A DNA stretch of 64,000 nt from contig NZ_QOIL01000002.1 in NCBI RefSeq assembly GCF_003323745.1, forward strand, positions 217,753 to 281,752, in the 5' to 3' direction. The DNA is from Sphaerisporangium album. Its GTDB lineage: Bacteria > Actinomycetota > Actinomycetes > Streptosporangiales > Streptosporangiaceae. Positions 19,207-28,944 of this stretch are shown piece after piece (the stretch's first letter is position 1; each line of letters begins with the position of its first letter). Under the pieces are notes generated by a model that was not told the DNA's origin, did not search any database, and saw only the letters and a program-made list of their open reading frames with translations. The translations under genes and the position numbers were made by a program.

Positions 19207-19238
19207 CAGGCCGGAACAGTCCCCACTGTTCCGGCCTG
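19207..19238. terminator. Perfect 14-bp stem, 4-nt loop hairpin
   Basis: Arms caggccggaacagt (19207-19220) and actgttccggcctg (19225-19238) enclose cccc. This is one of the strongest hairpins in the window. It lies 320 bp after the glycosyltransferase stop, between two gene remnants, and has no T-run. It may terminate leftover transcription from either side. Confidence 0.5.
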
Positions 19239-19242
19239 TTCC

Positions 19243-19332
19243 GCGTTGACCACCTGGAAGCACAGGTAGTTGTTTCCGCCCCGAGTGGATGGCGTTCTGC
19301 CGGAGTCTCAAGTCCGGTGAGCTGACCGCCTG
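19243..19332 (+). pseudogene. Decayed DUF397 gene
   Basis: Fragments of a DUF397 protein are readable: a start-like TTWKH, then STGSC, then FRPEWMAFCRSLKSGELTA and a TGA stop. The middle of the family (the VAVRDSK region) is missing, so an internal deletion has joined the ends. The following terminator shares gggtcccgccgacaacc with the intact DUF397 gene at 16600, which suggests the two arose by duplication. Confidence 0.55.
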
Positions 19333-19341
19333 ACCTCGAAT

Positions 19342-19380
19342 GTCGGCGGGACCGGTGCCCCTGTGACGGGTCCCGCCGAC
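19342..19380 (+). terminator. 12-bp stem hairpin after the decayed DUF397 gene
   Basis: Arms gtcggcgggacc (19342-19353) and ggtcccgccgac (19369-19380) pair perfectly around a 15-nt loop. The hairpin begins 9 bp after the remnant's stop codon. Confidence 0.6.
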
Positions 19381-19500
19381 AACCATCGACCACCGCTTTA
19401 CGCCGTCTCACCGGAACCCCCTGCAAGGCGGGCGCTGGTCGGTCGATGCTCCGATCGGGTGCCGGCCCGGATCCGACCGAAGATCCGGGCCGGCGGCCAT

Positions 19501-22500
19501 CTATTGGAGATTGACCCAGAACCTGTCGGTTCTCAGCATTCTGTTGTTCGAGAGCCAGACCCTCAGCACGTCGCCGAAGCCCCCGTTCTGGTCAGGGTCG
19601 ATGGGCTTCACCGAGAAGTTGTGACGAGGATTCGCCAGGTGTGCCCCTTCGCCTGTCAATGCGAAAGGAAATTCGTCGCACTCACGGCCCGCCCTCTTTG
19701 CCTTAGAATATTCCGCTACGCACACCGCTTTCGCCACTCCTCGATTGCCCTCTGGATCGGAAGAGTATTTGGCGCGGGAGAGCGGACGTGCCGGACTTCC
19801 GCCGGGGATGTTCTTGGGCTCCGTTATGTCTGGGAATGAGCGACCGCCGGGGCGGGGGGCGGTCGAGTTCCCGCCGTTGGTGAGCGCCTCGTTCACGTGG
19901 TCGTAGACTTCGTTGACACGAACGTTCTTGGCGTTGATGTCGTTCTTGCCGAAGGTCAACGCGGGAATGGCGTTCATGACGACGCATCCTCCCTCACCGG
20001 GCGCACCGTTGACCTTGTTGTGGTAGTTGATGAGGGGTGACCTGTCGCACCGGACCGTCCAGGTCTTAGTGCCAGAGCTCGACGACGTCTTTCCTCTGAG
20101 GTCGACGAAGGTCAGCCTGTTGGTGAAGTCGCAGCTACCGATCTTGTTCGCGCCGTCGGCGCGTGAGGTGGTGTACTTCTCGGTGAAGTGCCAATCCTGT
20201 GTGCTGGTCTCCCAGGTGATCAGATTGAACATGCCCGTCATCCCGGTGCTGGAAGTCTTTCTGCACTCTCCCATGCCTCCGGTGGCAGGGTCGACCACTG
20301 TGGGGTTGGAGAACTTGAACTGGGCGTTGAACAGTTCTCCTGAACGCTGGGTCACGAAGATGTGGGCTGACACTTCTATGGTCCGAGTGTTCTGGTCGGT
20401 GATTATTCGCACCAGCTTGGTGCCGGCCGCGTGACCCTTGTTCTGGCCGTCTACTTCCACGTCGGCGACCCAGCCTCCGCGATAGCAGTACGCGAAGCGG
20501 TTCCTCATGTATTCGTTCCGCTTGACGTTCGCGAGGCATTCGCTGTAACTCACGCGCTTCGCGTTGTCCGCCCCCAGCGGAAGTACTCTCCTGAGTCGCT
20601 GGGCGACACTCTCGGACTCGGCGGCCGACGCGGGCGAGGCGACCGCGTCCCTCTCGCCCGAACCGACGGTCAGGGACCGCCACTCCGACCATGCTCCGGA
20701 GGAGGCACCGACGGTGGCACGGGCACGCCAGCGGGTCGTCCACCCCTTCTTGAGCTTGCCCGCGGGGACTCGCACGTCGGTCGCGGATCCCGAGGGAACG
20801 CCGCTGACGGTCGTGGTCCAGATGACGCCTGTTCCCGCGGAGTTCTTCCCGGGCGCATGGGCCACTTCGATCCGCACCGCGGACGGGCGTCCCAGCTTGT
20901 CGTCGACGTTGACGATCAGGTGCGGCTCCGTGGTGGAGGTGACCGTCTGCCCGTCGCGGACGTCCTCGCCGCGTACGCGGAGCCTGCTCACGCCAGGCGT
21001 CGCGTCGGCGACCTCTTGGGAGACCGTCGCCGGCTGGGACGCGGCGCCGGTGAACGCGCCCCCGAAGGACCAGGAGTAGGGCGTCATGGTGTTTCCGGTG
21101 GCGTCCTTCGCGCCACTGACCTGAGCCTGGTACCACGACCACAGCGACGCGGAGGCCGTGAAGGTCAGCACCGTGCCATCGGCGCTCATCGTCGTGGTGC
21201 CGGTGACCGGCGTTCCCATCAACATGTCGGTCAGGGTCAGCCGGGCTCCGGTCACCGGCTCGCTGAAGCGTGCCGTCACCACGCGGCTGGAACCGGTCGT
21301 CCCGCCGTTGGGCGGGTTCACCGTGACCACCGTGGGGGGTGTGGTGTCCCCTGCCGGAGGGGTGGGACTCGGCGTGGGTGACGGGCTCGGGGGGGTGGTC
21401 GTTCCGGGCTCGGTGTAGGTCACCGTCAGGACCGGCCGTTGCGCTGTGACGGTGCTGCGGGAGGAGGTGAAGCCGCGTTCGTACTCGGGGGCCGAATTCG
21501 ACTCGTCGACGCCGCGCAGCAGCAGACCCTGGTTGGCCTCTCCACCGGCCCAGGCCTGGGCGATGCCGGTCATCGTCCAGTTCCACATCACGTCGGGTCC
21601 GCCGCAGCCGGCGGGGTCGGTGGCGACGGCCTCGCCGGCGGCCGTGGCGGTGGGCTGGTTGGACCAGCGGAGGGTTCCCGCGCTCCAGGCCGTGGTGAGC
21701 CGCTGTGCCTTGATCCCTGAGTTGCCGGCGCCGCAGCCGTAGCTCTCGTTGTTCCACAGCTGCAGCTTGGCCTCGGTGATGTTCTTGCCCGCCAGCGCGC
21801 TGGTGTCGAACTTCAGGTAGGCCCGCTCAAGGACCGGAGGGTCGTAGTCCCAGGCACCTGCCCAGAGCGTGTCGCCTGTGGAGTTCAACGAACCCATGTT
21901 GTCGAGCCACAGGTCGGTCTGCGCGGGCAGTGAGACCGTGCGCGTCACCGGTGGCGTGCTCGGGCTCGGGCTGGGAGTCGGTGTCGGGCTGAGAGTGGGG
22001 GTCGGTGTCGGGGTCGGGGTCGGGGTGATCGTGGGGCTGGGCGTGGGAGTGGGGCTTGGGCTGGGTCCCGCCCCTAGGTCGGGCCCGAGGAGCTTCAGTT
22101 CGTCGGCGTGCAGGGTGACCGGGGCGGCGGGGTCGGCCGGGAACGTCAACCGGAGCCGTGCCGTCGTGGCTTCGTAGGGCGGGAACTCCTGGACCTCGAC
22201 GGAACTCCACGTATCGCGTGCCAGGGTTTGGCTTGACATGTCGGAGCTGATCAGCGTGCCCGAGCCGTCGAACCAGTCGATCCCGTACTGGACGCCCACG
22301 TCCGCCCCGACGGGGTAGAACCAGCCGGTCGCTCCGTGGAGGTAATTCGGGTTCACCGCTATGCCCTGCTCGGACAGCACGGTGACTTCCGTCGCGTCGG
22401 CCGCGGGGACGACCTTCGCCGAGGACACCCCGCTCGTCTCGTGCGCCCTCTCGGACGATGTGTCGAGCGTTCCCCCGTTCACCGTCCAAGGGCCGGTCGT

Positions 22501-24336
22501 GCTCTCGAAGAAGGGATTCTCGTTGAGGATCTTGTCGGGTGTCTTGTAGGTGGGCACGGGATTCGGAACCGGAGGTGGTTCCGTCGAGTCGTCGAACTCC
22601 GGTTCGAACCCTGCCTCGATCTCCTCGTCGGTCAGCCCTTCGGGAAGGTAGGCGTCCATCAGGGGAAGGTCGACGGACGTACCGTCGGCCATCGCCTGCG
22701 CCAGCGCCTGCTCGGGGGTGACCGAACGCCCGGGAACCGCTGCTTCGTCCGAATAGGTGTTCTGGGCCGCCCAGGCCTTGGCCTCCGCATGGGGCAGGGG
22801 CGGCGGCACAGGTTGGTCGGCGGGGAACTCGCGAATCGTCGCGATCACTTCGGCGGGCTCGTACTGGACGAACAGGATCGGCTCGTGATCCGGCATGTTG
22901 CGGTCGTGCGAGCCGCCTTCCTGGGAGCGGAACTGCCGCCAGTTGATGATCGTGGTCTCGCTGGGGGCCATGAGGACGAGACCGTGATCCGGCTCGCCGT
23001 TCGCCCAGGACTGGACGATCTGCTCGATGGAGTAAATCAGTTCACCGGTGCTGCACCCGGTCGTGTCGCTGTAGGCGGCCTTGTTCGCGTCCTGACCGGT
23101 CGTCGTCCACGTGGGCTGCCGGGTCCACGACAACATGGTGGGGTCCCAGCTGGAGGTGAGCTTCCTGGCCACGGTACCCGAGCCGACCTCCAGACCGCAG
23201 TTCTTGGCGCTGCCCGCCGGGGCGCCCGAGCGGTAGTTCCACAGCATCAGATCCGAGTTGAGGATCTTCGCCTGGTCCAGCGTCGGCGTGCCGGTGACGT
23301 TGAAGCGAAGGTAGATGCGCGCGATGTCGGCACTGGTCTGCGTGGTACCGACCCGCAACCAGGTGTCGGTGAGGTGGTTCAGCCCCGGGTCGTTCTTGTT
23401 CACCCACGCGTCGTTGGCGAGGCCCGCGCCGACGTACTCACTGGCGACCGCCATGGTCACCGGGTAGGTCACCGAAGGATCGGCCAGAAACGCGGCGTCC
23501 GGCTGGAGGACGAGTCTGGTCGCGCCGTCCGTGTGCTCGACGGTGGCGTCGACCGTACCGGTCTTCCCGGAATCCGGAGACCTTTCGGCCATCGCGTCGA
23601 CGGCCCGCACGGTGATCGGGCCCGACTCCGGCTTTCCCGATCGCGACAGCAGTTGCTGCTCGCCGTCGCTGCCCTTGCCGTACTTCATCCCCTTGGGCAA
23701 CAGCATGGGAAGCTCGACCCGCAGGCGCCCCTCGGGGCGTTCGCGGAGTACGACCTTCTGGGTGAACCCGTCGGCCTCGGCGTGGACGACCAGGTCGGCG
23801 CCCTTGGCCACGGCGTCGCGATACACCGCCTGGTCACCGGACAGAACTGGCGCGGGCAACTTCTTGCCCCAGGCGAACCCGGCCGTCGAGTCTTCGTCCT
23901 TGGCCGAGACCAGGGTCCTCGACCCCTTGCCCCCGAACTCCAGCGGAGATTTGACCCGTTTGGCCACCAGCTTTCCGTCCTGGGAGACGATCGTGGTGTC
24001 GATCGGCTCCCAGACGTCGGCGCCGTCCTTCCCCACCGACTTCACCTGGATGGGCGTGGTGTGGAGTTCGGCGTGCAGCGTCCTGCCGTCAGTGTTGGCC
24101 CAGACCTTCGCGTTCTCGGTGAACAGCGAGGGAACCTCGACCCGCTGACCTGTCGCGCGGGCCCTCTTCCTCGCGGCCTCCAGTGGCGTGTCCGTGCCCG
24201 GTCGCTGCTTCTCCGGCACCTCAGGGGCGCTGGACGGCCGCGTCGGCGCCGGTTCGGCGTCGGCGGCGGTACCGGGCTGGAAGACGGCGGATGTCACCAG
24301 AGCCGCCGCGAGAACCCGGGCGAGCCGTCTACGCAT
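19501..24336 (-). CDS. Secreted multidomain protein with C-terminal NucA/NucB DNase domain
   Basis: This 1611-residue protein has a Sec signal (MRRRLARVLAAALVTSAVFQ, AxA near 25). Roughly: N-terminal beta region 60-290; first DNRLRE-like domain 295-490 (WLRVGTTQTSADIARIYLRFNV); carbohydrate-module-like region 620-750; Ser/Pro/Thr linker near 755-790; second DNRLRE-like domain 792-972 (ERAYLKFDTSALAGKNI); Ig-like domain about 995-1095. The last ~110 residues form a NucA/NucB nuclease domain with ECDEFPFALTGEGAH, N-FSV and a terminal DRFWVNLQ. The NucA/NucB family degrades DNA outside the cell. The layout matches secreted polymorphic toxins. No immunity gene lies downstream, as expected if the target is extracellular DNA or the protein is not self-toxic. 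Confidence 0.88.
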   Translation of the reverse strand: MRRRLARVLAAALVTSAVFQPGTAADAEPAPTRPSSAPEVPEKQRPGTDTPLEAARKRARATGQRVEVPSLFTENAKVWANTDGRTLHAELHTTPIQVKSVGKDGADVWEPIDTTIVSQDGKLVAKRVKSPLEFGGKGSRTLVSAKDEDSTAGFAWGKKLPAPVLSGDQAVYRDAVAKGADLVVHAEADGFTQKVVLRERPEGRLRVELPMLLPKGMKYGKGSDGEQQLLSRSGKPESGPITVRAVDAMAERSPDSGKTGTVDATVEHTDGATRLVLQPDAAFLADPSVTYPVTMAVASEYVGAGLANDAWVNKNDPGLNHLTDTWLRVGTTQTSADIARIYLRFNVTGTPTLDQAKILNSDLMLWNYRSGAPAGSAKNCGLEVGSGTVARKLTSSWDPTMLSWTRQPTWTTTGQDANKAAYSDTTGCSTGELIYSIEQIVQSWANGEPDHGLVLMAPSETTIINWRQFRSQEGGSHDRNMPDHEPILFVQYEPAEVIATIREFPADQPVPPPLPHAEAKAWAAQNTYSDEAAVPGRSVTPEQALAQAMADGTSVDLPLMDAYLPEGLTDEEIEAGFEPEFDDSTEPPPVPNPVPTYKTPDKILNENPFFESTTGPWTVNGGTLDTSSERAHETSGVSSAKVVPAADATEVTVLSEQGIAVNPNYLHGATGWFYPVGADVGVQYGIDWFDGSGTLISSDMSSQTLARDTWSSVEVQEFPPYEATTARLRLTFPADPAAPVTLHADELKLLGPDLGAGPSPSPTPTPSPTITPTPTPTPTPTLSPTPTPSPSPSTPPVTRTVSLPAQTDLWLDNMGSLNSTGDTLWAGAWDYDPPVLERAYLKFDTSALAGKNITEAKLQLWNNESYGCGAGNSGIKAQRLTTAWSAGTLRWSNQPTATAAGEAVATDPAGCGGPDVMWNWTMTGIAQAWAGGEANQGLLLRGVDESNSAPEYERGFTSSRSTVTAQRPVLTVTYTEPGTTTPPSPSPTPSPTPPAGDTTPPTVVTVNPPNGGTTGSSRVVTARFSEPVTGARLTLTDMLMGTPVTGTTTMSADGTVLTFTASASLWSWYQAQVSGAKDATGNTMTPYSWSFGGAFTGAASQPATVSQEVADATPGVSRLRVRGEDVRDGQTVTSTTEPHLIVNVDDKLGRPSAVRIEVAHAPGKNSAGTGVIWTTTVSGVPSGSATDVRVPAGKLKKGWTTRWRARATVGASSGAWSEWRSLTVGSGERDAVASPASAAESESVAQRLRRVLPLGADNAKRVSYSECLANVKRNEYMRNRFAYCYRGGWVADVEVDGQNKGHAAGTKLVRIITDQNTRTIEVSAHIFVTQRSGELFNAQFKFSNPTVVDPATGGMGECRKTSSTGMTGMFNLITWETSTQDWHFTEKYTTSRADGANKIGSCDFTNRLTFVDLRGKTSSSSGTKTWTVRCDRSPLINYHNKVNGAPGEGGCVVMNAIPALTFGKNDINAKNVRVNEVYDHVNEALTNGGNSTAPRPGGRSFPDITEPKNIPGGSPARPLSRAKYSSDPEGNRGVAKAVCVAEYSKAKRAGRECDEFPFALTGEGAHLANPRHNFSVKPIDPDQNGGFGDVLRVWLSNNRMLRTDRFWVNLQ

Positions 24337-24482
24337 GGATCTTCCCGCGAGGACCGGTGGTGCGGTCTTTCATTCGTGCCTCTTTCTCGATTCACGTCCC
24401 AATCGCCGCGCAGAGGCGACGACCTCAATGTCGGGGACGCCGGTGGAAACCGAGTGGAAGCCGCGTCATCGGCGGGCGGAGG

Positions 24483-27400
24483 TCAGTGGGGCGGTGCCCC
24501 AGGAGCGTCCTCGGCCGGCTGTGACAGCCCGCGCAGCTTCGCGCGGACCTCCTCGGCGTCGGAGTGACCGAGATCGTCAAGGATGACCAGCGCGTCCCGC
24601 CATGCCTGGGAAGCCGCGTCGGGCGCGCCGGCCGCGTGGTGCGCGTCGCCCAGGTGGATCAGCGTCTCCGCCTCGCCGTACCGGTCGCCGCCCTGACGGT
24701 AGTGCTCCAGGCTGCGGCGATAGCAGGTGACGGCCTCGTCATGGTCGCCGAGGTGGTGGTGGGCGTAGCCGAGGCTGTCCCAGGCGCGGGCCTCGCCGGG
24801 GCTGTTCCCGAGCGCCTGGTGCAGGGTCAGCGCCTCCTGGCAGTGGGCGATCGCGATCTCGTACCGTCCCAGCCGGACGTAGTCCCAGCCCACGGCGTTG
24901 AGGGCCCGGCCCTGCCCGCTCTTGTGGCCGGCCGCGCGGAACAGCTCCAGTGCGCGCAGGTCGTGCTCCAACGCCTGGTCGCGCCGGTCGAGGCACTCGC
25001 AGACCCAGCCGAGGTTGATGTGGGTGTGCGCCTGGCCCACCGGATCGCCCAGTTCCCGGTACAGGGCGAGCGCGCGCGTCAGGTGCGCGTACGCCGCGTC
25101 GTGCTCGCCGACCTGGGTGAGCGCGATGGCCAGATCCCGCCCGCTCTGCGCCTTCGCACGCGGGTCGTCGAGCCGCTCCGCTGCGTCGTGGGCCGCCACC
25201 TGGGTGGTCACGAGGTCGCGCCAGCGTCCCTGCCGGTTGAGGAAGGTGGTGAGCGTCCAGGCGAGCTGCCAGGTGTGGGTTTCCAGGCCGATGGACGAGG
25301 CCCAGGGCACGGCGGCCAGAAGCGTGGCGTGCTCGGTGGTGAACCACGCGAGCGCCTCGTGTTCGTCCGTGATCCGCGTGGGGGTGACGCCCGCGGCGGG
25401 CGGGGCGAGCTCGATCGGGTCGCGGTGCGGCCACAGCAGACGCTCGGCACTGTGGGCGGTGTGCAGGTAGTGGTCGAGCAGTCGGCGCCGGGCGGCTCGC
25501 CGCTCCTGATCGGGGTCGGTCCTGGCCAGCTCGCCGGCGTAGGCCCGCAGCAGGTCGTGGAGCGCGTACCGTCCGGGACGGTGTTCGCTGACGAGGTGGA
25601 ACCTGGCCAGCTCGGCCAGCAGGGGACGGATCCGCGCGATCGGCGCACCGGCGAGGCCGGCGGCGACGTCGGCGTCGACATCGGTGCCGAGATGCAGGCC
25701 GAGTAAGCGGAACAGGCGCGCGGCATCCGCGCTGACGGCTCGGTACGACCAGGAGAACACCGCGCGGATGTCGGCCGGGTCGTCCCCCGCGCTGAGGGCC
25801 CCGAGGTCGGCCTCGATGTCGCGCAGCTCGTCGGCAAAGGTGCGCAGGAGGAAGGTGGGGTGTACGGCGGCGCGGGCGGCGACGATGGACAGCGCCAGCG
25901 GCAGCCGGGCGCACCGGGCGATGATCTCCCCGACCGCGTCCGGCTCGGCCCGCACCCGGTCCCCGCCGAGCCGGTGGACGACCAGTTCCTCCGCCTCGGC
26001 GGGCGACAGCAGGTCGAGCGTGAGCGGATGCGCGCCCTGGGTGACGATCAGGCTGGGCAACTGGTTGCGGCTCGTCACGATCACCGCGCACCCCGGCGCG
26101 CCGGGCAGCAGCGCACGGACGTGACCGTCATCGCGGGCGTTGTCCAGCACGACCAGGACCCGGCGGCCGGTCAGCCGTTCGCGGTACTGGGCGCGCTGCG
26201 CCGGCACGCTGTCGGGGATCCGCTCCGGCGGCACGCCCAGCGCCTCCAAAATGGTGCGAAGCGCCTCCTCGGGCGTCATCACCGTGCCGGAGGGGTCGAA
26301 GCCCCGCAGGTCGATGTGAATCTGCCCGTCCGGGAAACGATCGGCGACGGCGTGCGCCACCCGGAGGGCGAAGCTCGTCTTCCCCACGCCCGGCAGGCCG
26401 GTCACCACCAGCACCCCGCGCCGCGACTGGTCAGGGCCGCACAGCCGGCGCACGGCCTCGCGTATGGCGTCAGCACGGCCGACGAACCAGAGCGGGTTGG
26501 GCGGGGGTGGCAGGGGCGGCAGCGGTGACCTGGCGGCCATGCGCGCACTCCCGGTGGGCATCTCCCTGCGCAGCACAAGCCGCTGCAACTCGCGCAGCTC
26601 CGGCGAGTCGATGCCGCGCCGGCCGAGCAGGGACAGCCCGTCCCGGCACACCTCGGCCCCCTCGACGACTCGTCCCTGCGCGTACAGGGCCCGGACCAGC
26701 CCGGCCCGCAGTCCCTCGTCGTACGGCTCCGCGGCCACGGCGGACGCCAGACCGGCCGCCGCCTCGACGTGGCGGCCGAGGTCCGACAGCGCCTCGGCGT
26801 GGGCGAGCCAGGCCGCCCGGCGCAGCATCTCCAGCCGTGCCCGTTGCGGCAGCGCGTACGCGCGATCCGCCACGTCGGCGAAGGCCGGGCCGCGCCACAG
26901 GGCCAGCCCCTCGGTCAGGATGTCCGCCGCGCGCCGCGCGTCCCTCTCGCCACTCGCATCCAGCAGCCTCCGGGCCTCGGCGCAGGCCCGTTCGAAGCGG
27001 CGCGCGTCGATCGCGTCGTCGTCCACGTCCAGCCGGTACCCGATGCCGGGTCCGCCGCCCACCGAGACGATCACCCGGTCCGCGCCGTCCGGTTCCAGCG
27101 CCCGGCGCAGGTGGGACACGTGGCTGCGCAGGGTGGCCGGCGATCTCTCGGGCCTCGGAGAGGAGCCCAGCAGTTCCGCCAGCCGCGACGCCGGCACCGC
27201 CCTCCCGCTCTCCAGCAACAGCAGTGTGAGGAGCTCCACCAGCCGGGGCCCGAGCCGTATCGGTCGCCCGTCGCGCTCGACCCGCAACGGGCCCAGGACG
27301 GCGAACCGCAGGGCGGAGAGGCGCCGCGGGACGACGGGCGGTTCGTGTGGCGGGACGCGGGGGCCGTGCCGGGCGTGGTCCTCATCCCGGGGCACCCGCC

Positions 27401-27710
27401 TGGCGTCCGCGTCCTGCGGTCCGGCCGCCGCTGGTGAGCCGGCGCCGTCGTCCGTACGCGGCTGCCGACCGGCGCGGTTGGCCCAGAACAGTGCCCGGCC
27501 CGCGGCGGTGAACTGCTCCCGTTCTTCGCCCGCGAGCCCCAGGGCCGTCGCGAGCCGCTCGACGGTGCCAGGGCGGGGGCCGCGTCCCCGGTCGCGCTCC
27601 ATCTCGCCGACCGTGCGGGAGCTGATGCCCGCGAGCTCGGCCAGAGCCTGCTGCGTGAGCTGGCGGCGAAGCCTGTGAGCACGTAACAACGCGCCGTAAG
27701 CAGCCCTCAC
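24483..27710 (-). CDS. SARP/AfsR-family regulator with N-terminal XRE domain
   Basis: Domain order in this 1075-residue protein: an XRE helix-turn-helix (1-75; LRRQLTQQALAELAGISSRT); a linker to ~125; an OmpR-like SARP DNA-binding domain (127-217; LRFAVLGPLRVERDGRPIRL); a BTAD helical domain (220-375); an NB-ARC ATPase with P-loop GLPGVGKTS (~437) and Walker B VLVVLDNARD; and a TPR array (about 836-1060). AfsR-type proteins integrate signals and activate secondary-metabolite promoters. GTG 27710 is chosen for its GGAGG site ten bases upstream; a GTG 13 codons earlier lacks one. The extra XRE head is less usual. Candidate targets are the neighbouring toxin or the NRPS cluster. Confidence 0.9.
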   Translation of the reverse strand: MRAAYGALLRAHRLRRQLTQQALAELAGISSRTVGEMERDRGRGPRPGTVERLATALGLAGEEREQFTAAGRALFWANRAGRQPRTDDGAGSPAAAGPQDADARRVPRDEDHARHGPRVPPHEPPVVPRRLSALRFAVLGPLRVERDGRPIRLGPRLVELLTLLLLESGRAVPASRLAELLGSSPRPERSPATLRSHVSHLRRALEPDGADRVIVSVGGGPGIGYRLDVDDDAIDARRFERACAEARRLLDASGERDARRAADILTEGLALWRGPAFADVADRAYALPQRARLEMLRRAAWLAHAEALSDLGRHVEAAAGLASAVAAEPYDEGLRAGLVRALYAQGRVVEGAEVCRDGLSLLGRRGIDSPELRELQRLVLRREMPTGSARMAARSPLPPLPPPPNPLWFVGRADAIREAVRRLCGPDQSRRGVLVVTGLPGVGKTSFALRVAHAVADRFPDGQIHIDLRGFDPSGTVMTPEEALRTILEALGVPPERIPDSVPAQRAQYRERLTGRRVLVVLDNARDDGHVRALLPGAPGCAVIVTSRNQLPSLIVTQGAHPLTLDLLSPAEAEELVVHRLGGDRVRAEPDAVGEIIARCARLPLALSIVAARAAVHPTFLLRTFADELRDIEADLGALSAGDDPADIRAVFSWSYRAVSADAARLFRLLGLHLGTDVDADVAAGLAGAPIARIRPLLAELARFHLVSEHRPGRYALHDLLRAYAGELARTDPDQERRAARRRLLDHYLHTAHSAERLLWPHRDPIELAPPAAGVTPTRITDEHEALAWFTTEHATLLAAVPWASSIGLETHTWQLAWTLTTFLNRQGRWRDLVTTQVAAHDAAERLDDPRAKAQSGRDLAIALTQVGEHDAAYAHLTRALALYRELGDPVGQAHTHINLGWVCECLDRRDQALEHDLRALELFRAAGHKSGQGRALNAVGWDYVRLGRYEIAIAHCQEALTLHQALGNSPGEARAWDSLGYAHHHLGDHDEAVTCYRRSLEHYRQGGDRYGEAETLIHLGDAHHAAGAPDAASQAWRDALVILDDLGHSDAEEVRAKLRGLSQPAEDAPGAPPH

Positions 27711-28275
27711 GGGCCGCCACCTCCCCGTGATCATCCCGCGAGACGGCACATTACGGCCGCCTCAACGTCAGGGTCAACGTCCGGTCCGGCATCCGGACGA
27801 GCTTCCTGATCCGGCGCCGGTCGCGGGGTTTCGGGCGCGAGGGGCCGAAACCGGTCACGGTTATGTCCCGCGGACGGGCAGGCGCCGGAAAGGTCACGGC
27901 CGGCTCGGTTGTGACAGACAGGCCACGGGTGCCGCGGGGGTCAGTCGCGGCCGGGGAAGGCCTTGGGTGCGGCTGTGGCGGTAATGTGGATCTCCTCGCG
28001 CAGAGCGCGGTCGGCTCCCGCTGGGATGCCGTCGGCGACGTCCAGGCCGCACCGCGGAGCGCATGGAGTGCGCTTCATTCCTGGATCGTCTGAGTGATCC
28101 CGTTCGAAAGCATGATCCGGCCTCAGGTCACGAAGATCCACCTCCGCGAGGCTAAGGCCCTCCTCTCGGGGAGATCAACGCGATTTCCGCTCCGTCCGTG
28201 GGCGGGTGCGGCCTGAGCCCGGTCCACGGCGGCGTCCTGAGCCGGCCCACGGGGGAGGCTCGTTATGCTCCCCGG
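27711..28275. other. Intergenic region between divergent SARP regulator and endonuclease V
   Basis: This 565-bp stretch must contain both promoters. No coding sequence with normal codon bias, no clear palindrome and no RNA gene was seen. Confidence 0.5.
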
Positions 28276-28944
28276 GTGCGAGTGCGGCGGCTTCATGACT
28301 GGCCCGCGACGGTTCCGGAGGCGCGGGCCGTGCAGGAGGAGTTGCGGGGGCTGGTGGATCTCGCCGGGCCGGGGCCGGAGGAGCCGGAGCTCGTGGCGGG
28401 GGTGGACGTCGGGTACTCGCCCGAGGACGACCGGCTGGTCGCGGCCGTGGTGGTGCTGCGGGCCGGGACGCTCGACGTGGTGGAAGAGGTCGCCGTCTCG
28501 GGGCGGGTGCGGTTCCCGTACGTACCGGGGCTTTTCGCGTTCCGGGAGCTTCCCACGCTCGTCGAGGCCCTGGAGCGGCTCACGGTGACCCCGGACCTGC
28601 TCGTCTGCGATGGGTACGGGCTCGCGCACCCGTACAGGTTCGGGCTCGCCTGCCATCTCGGAATCCTGACGGACCTGCCGACGATCGGCGTCGGGAAGAC
28701 GGCCTTCGTCGGCGCCTGCGAGCCGCCCGGGCCGGAGCGTGGCGCGTGGTCCGCCATTACCGATGGCGGCGAAACAATAGGCAGAGCCCTCAGAACGCGG
28801 CGGGACACCAAGCCGGTCCACGTCTCCCAGGGGCATCGGATCAGCCTTTCCAACGCCTGCCGTCAAGTGTTGGAACTGGCTCCGCGCTACCGAATCCCCG
28901 AGCCGATCCGGCAGGCCGACCGGCTCTCCCGCCGCGATATTTGA
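28276..28944 (+). CDS. nfi: Endonuclease V (deoxyinosine 3' endonuclease)
   Basis: A 222-residue protein matching endonuclease V: AGVDVGY with the first catalytic aspartate, the PYVPGLFAFRE substrate-wedge motif, VCDGYGLAHPYRFGLACHLG with the second aspartate, and IGVGKT. The enzyme nicks DNA one base 3' of deoxyinosine, repairing deaminated adenine. GTG 28276 gives the family's usual length. The last ~45 codons and the following ~115 bp are repeated, in decayed form, 13.9 kb downstream next to the SHMT-like gene. Confidence 0.92.
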   Translation: MRVRRLHDWPATVPEARAVQEELRGLVDLAGPGPEEPELVAGVDVGYSPEDDRLVAAVVVLRAGTLDVVEEVAVSGRVRFPYVPGLFAFRELPTLVEALERLTVTPDLLVCDGYGLAHPYRFGLACHLGILTDLPTIGVGKTAFVGACEPPGPERGAWSAITDGGETIGRALRTRRDTKPVHVSQGHRISLSNACRQVLELAPRYRIPEPIRQADRLSRRDI

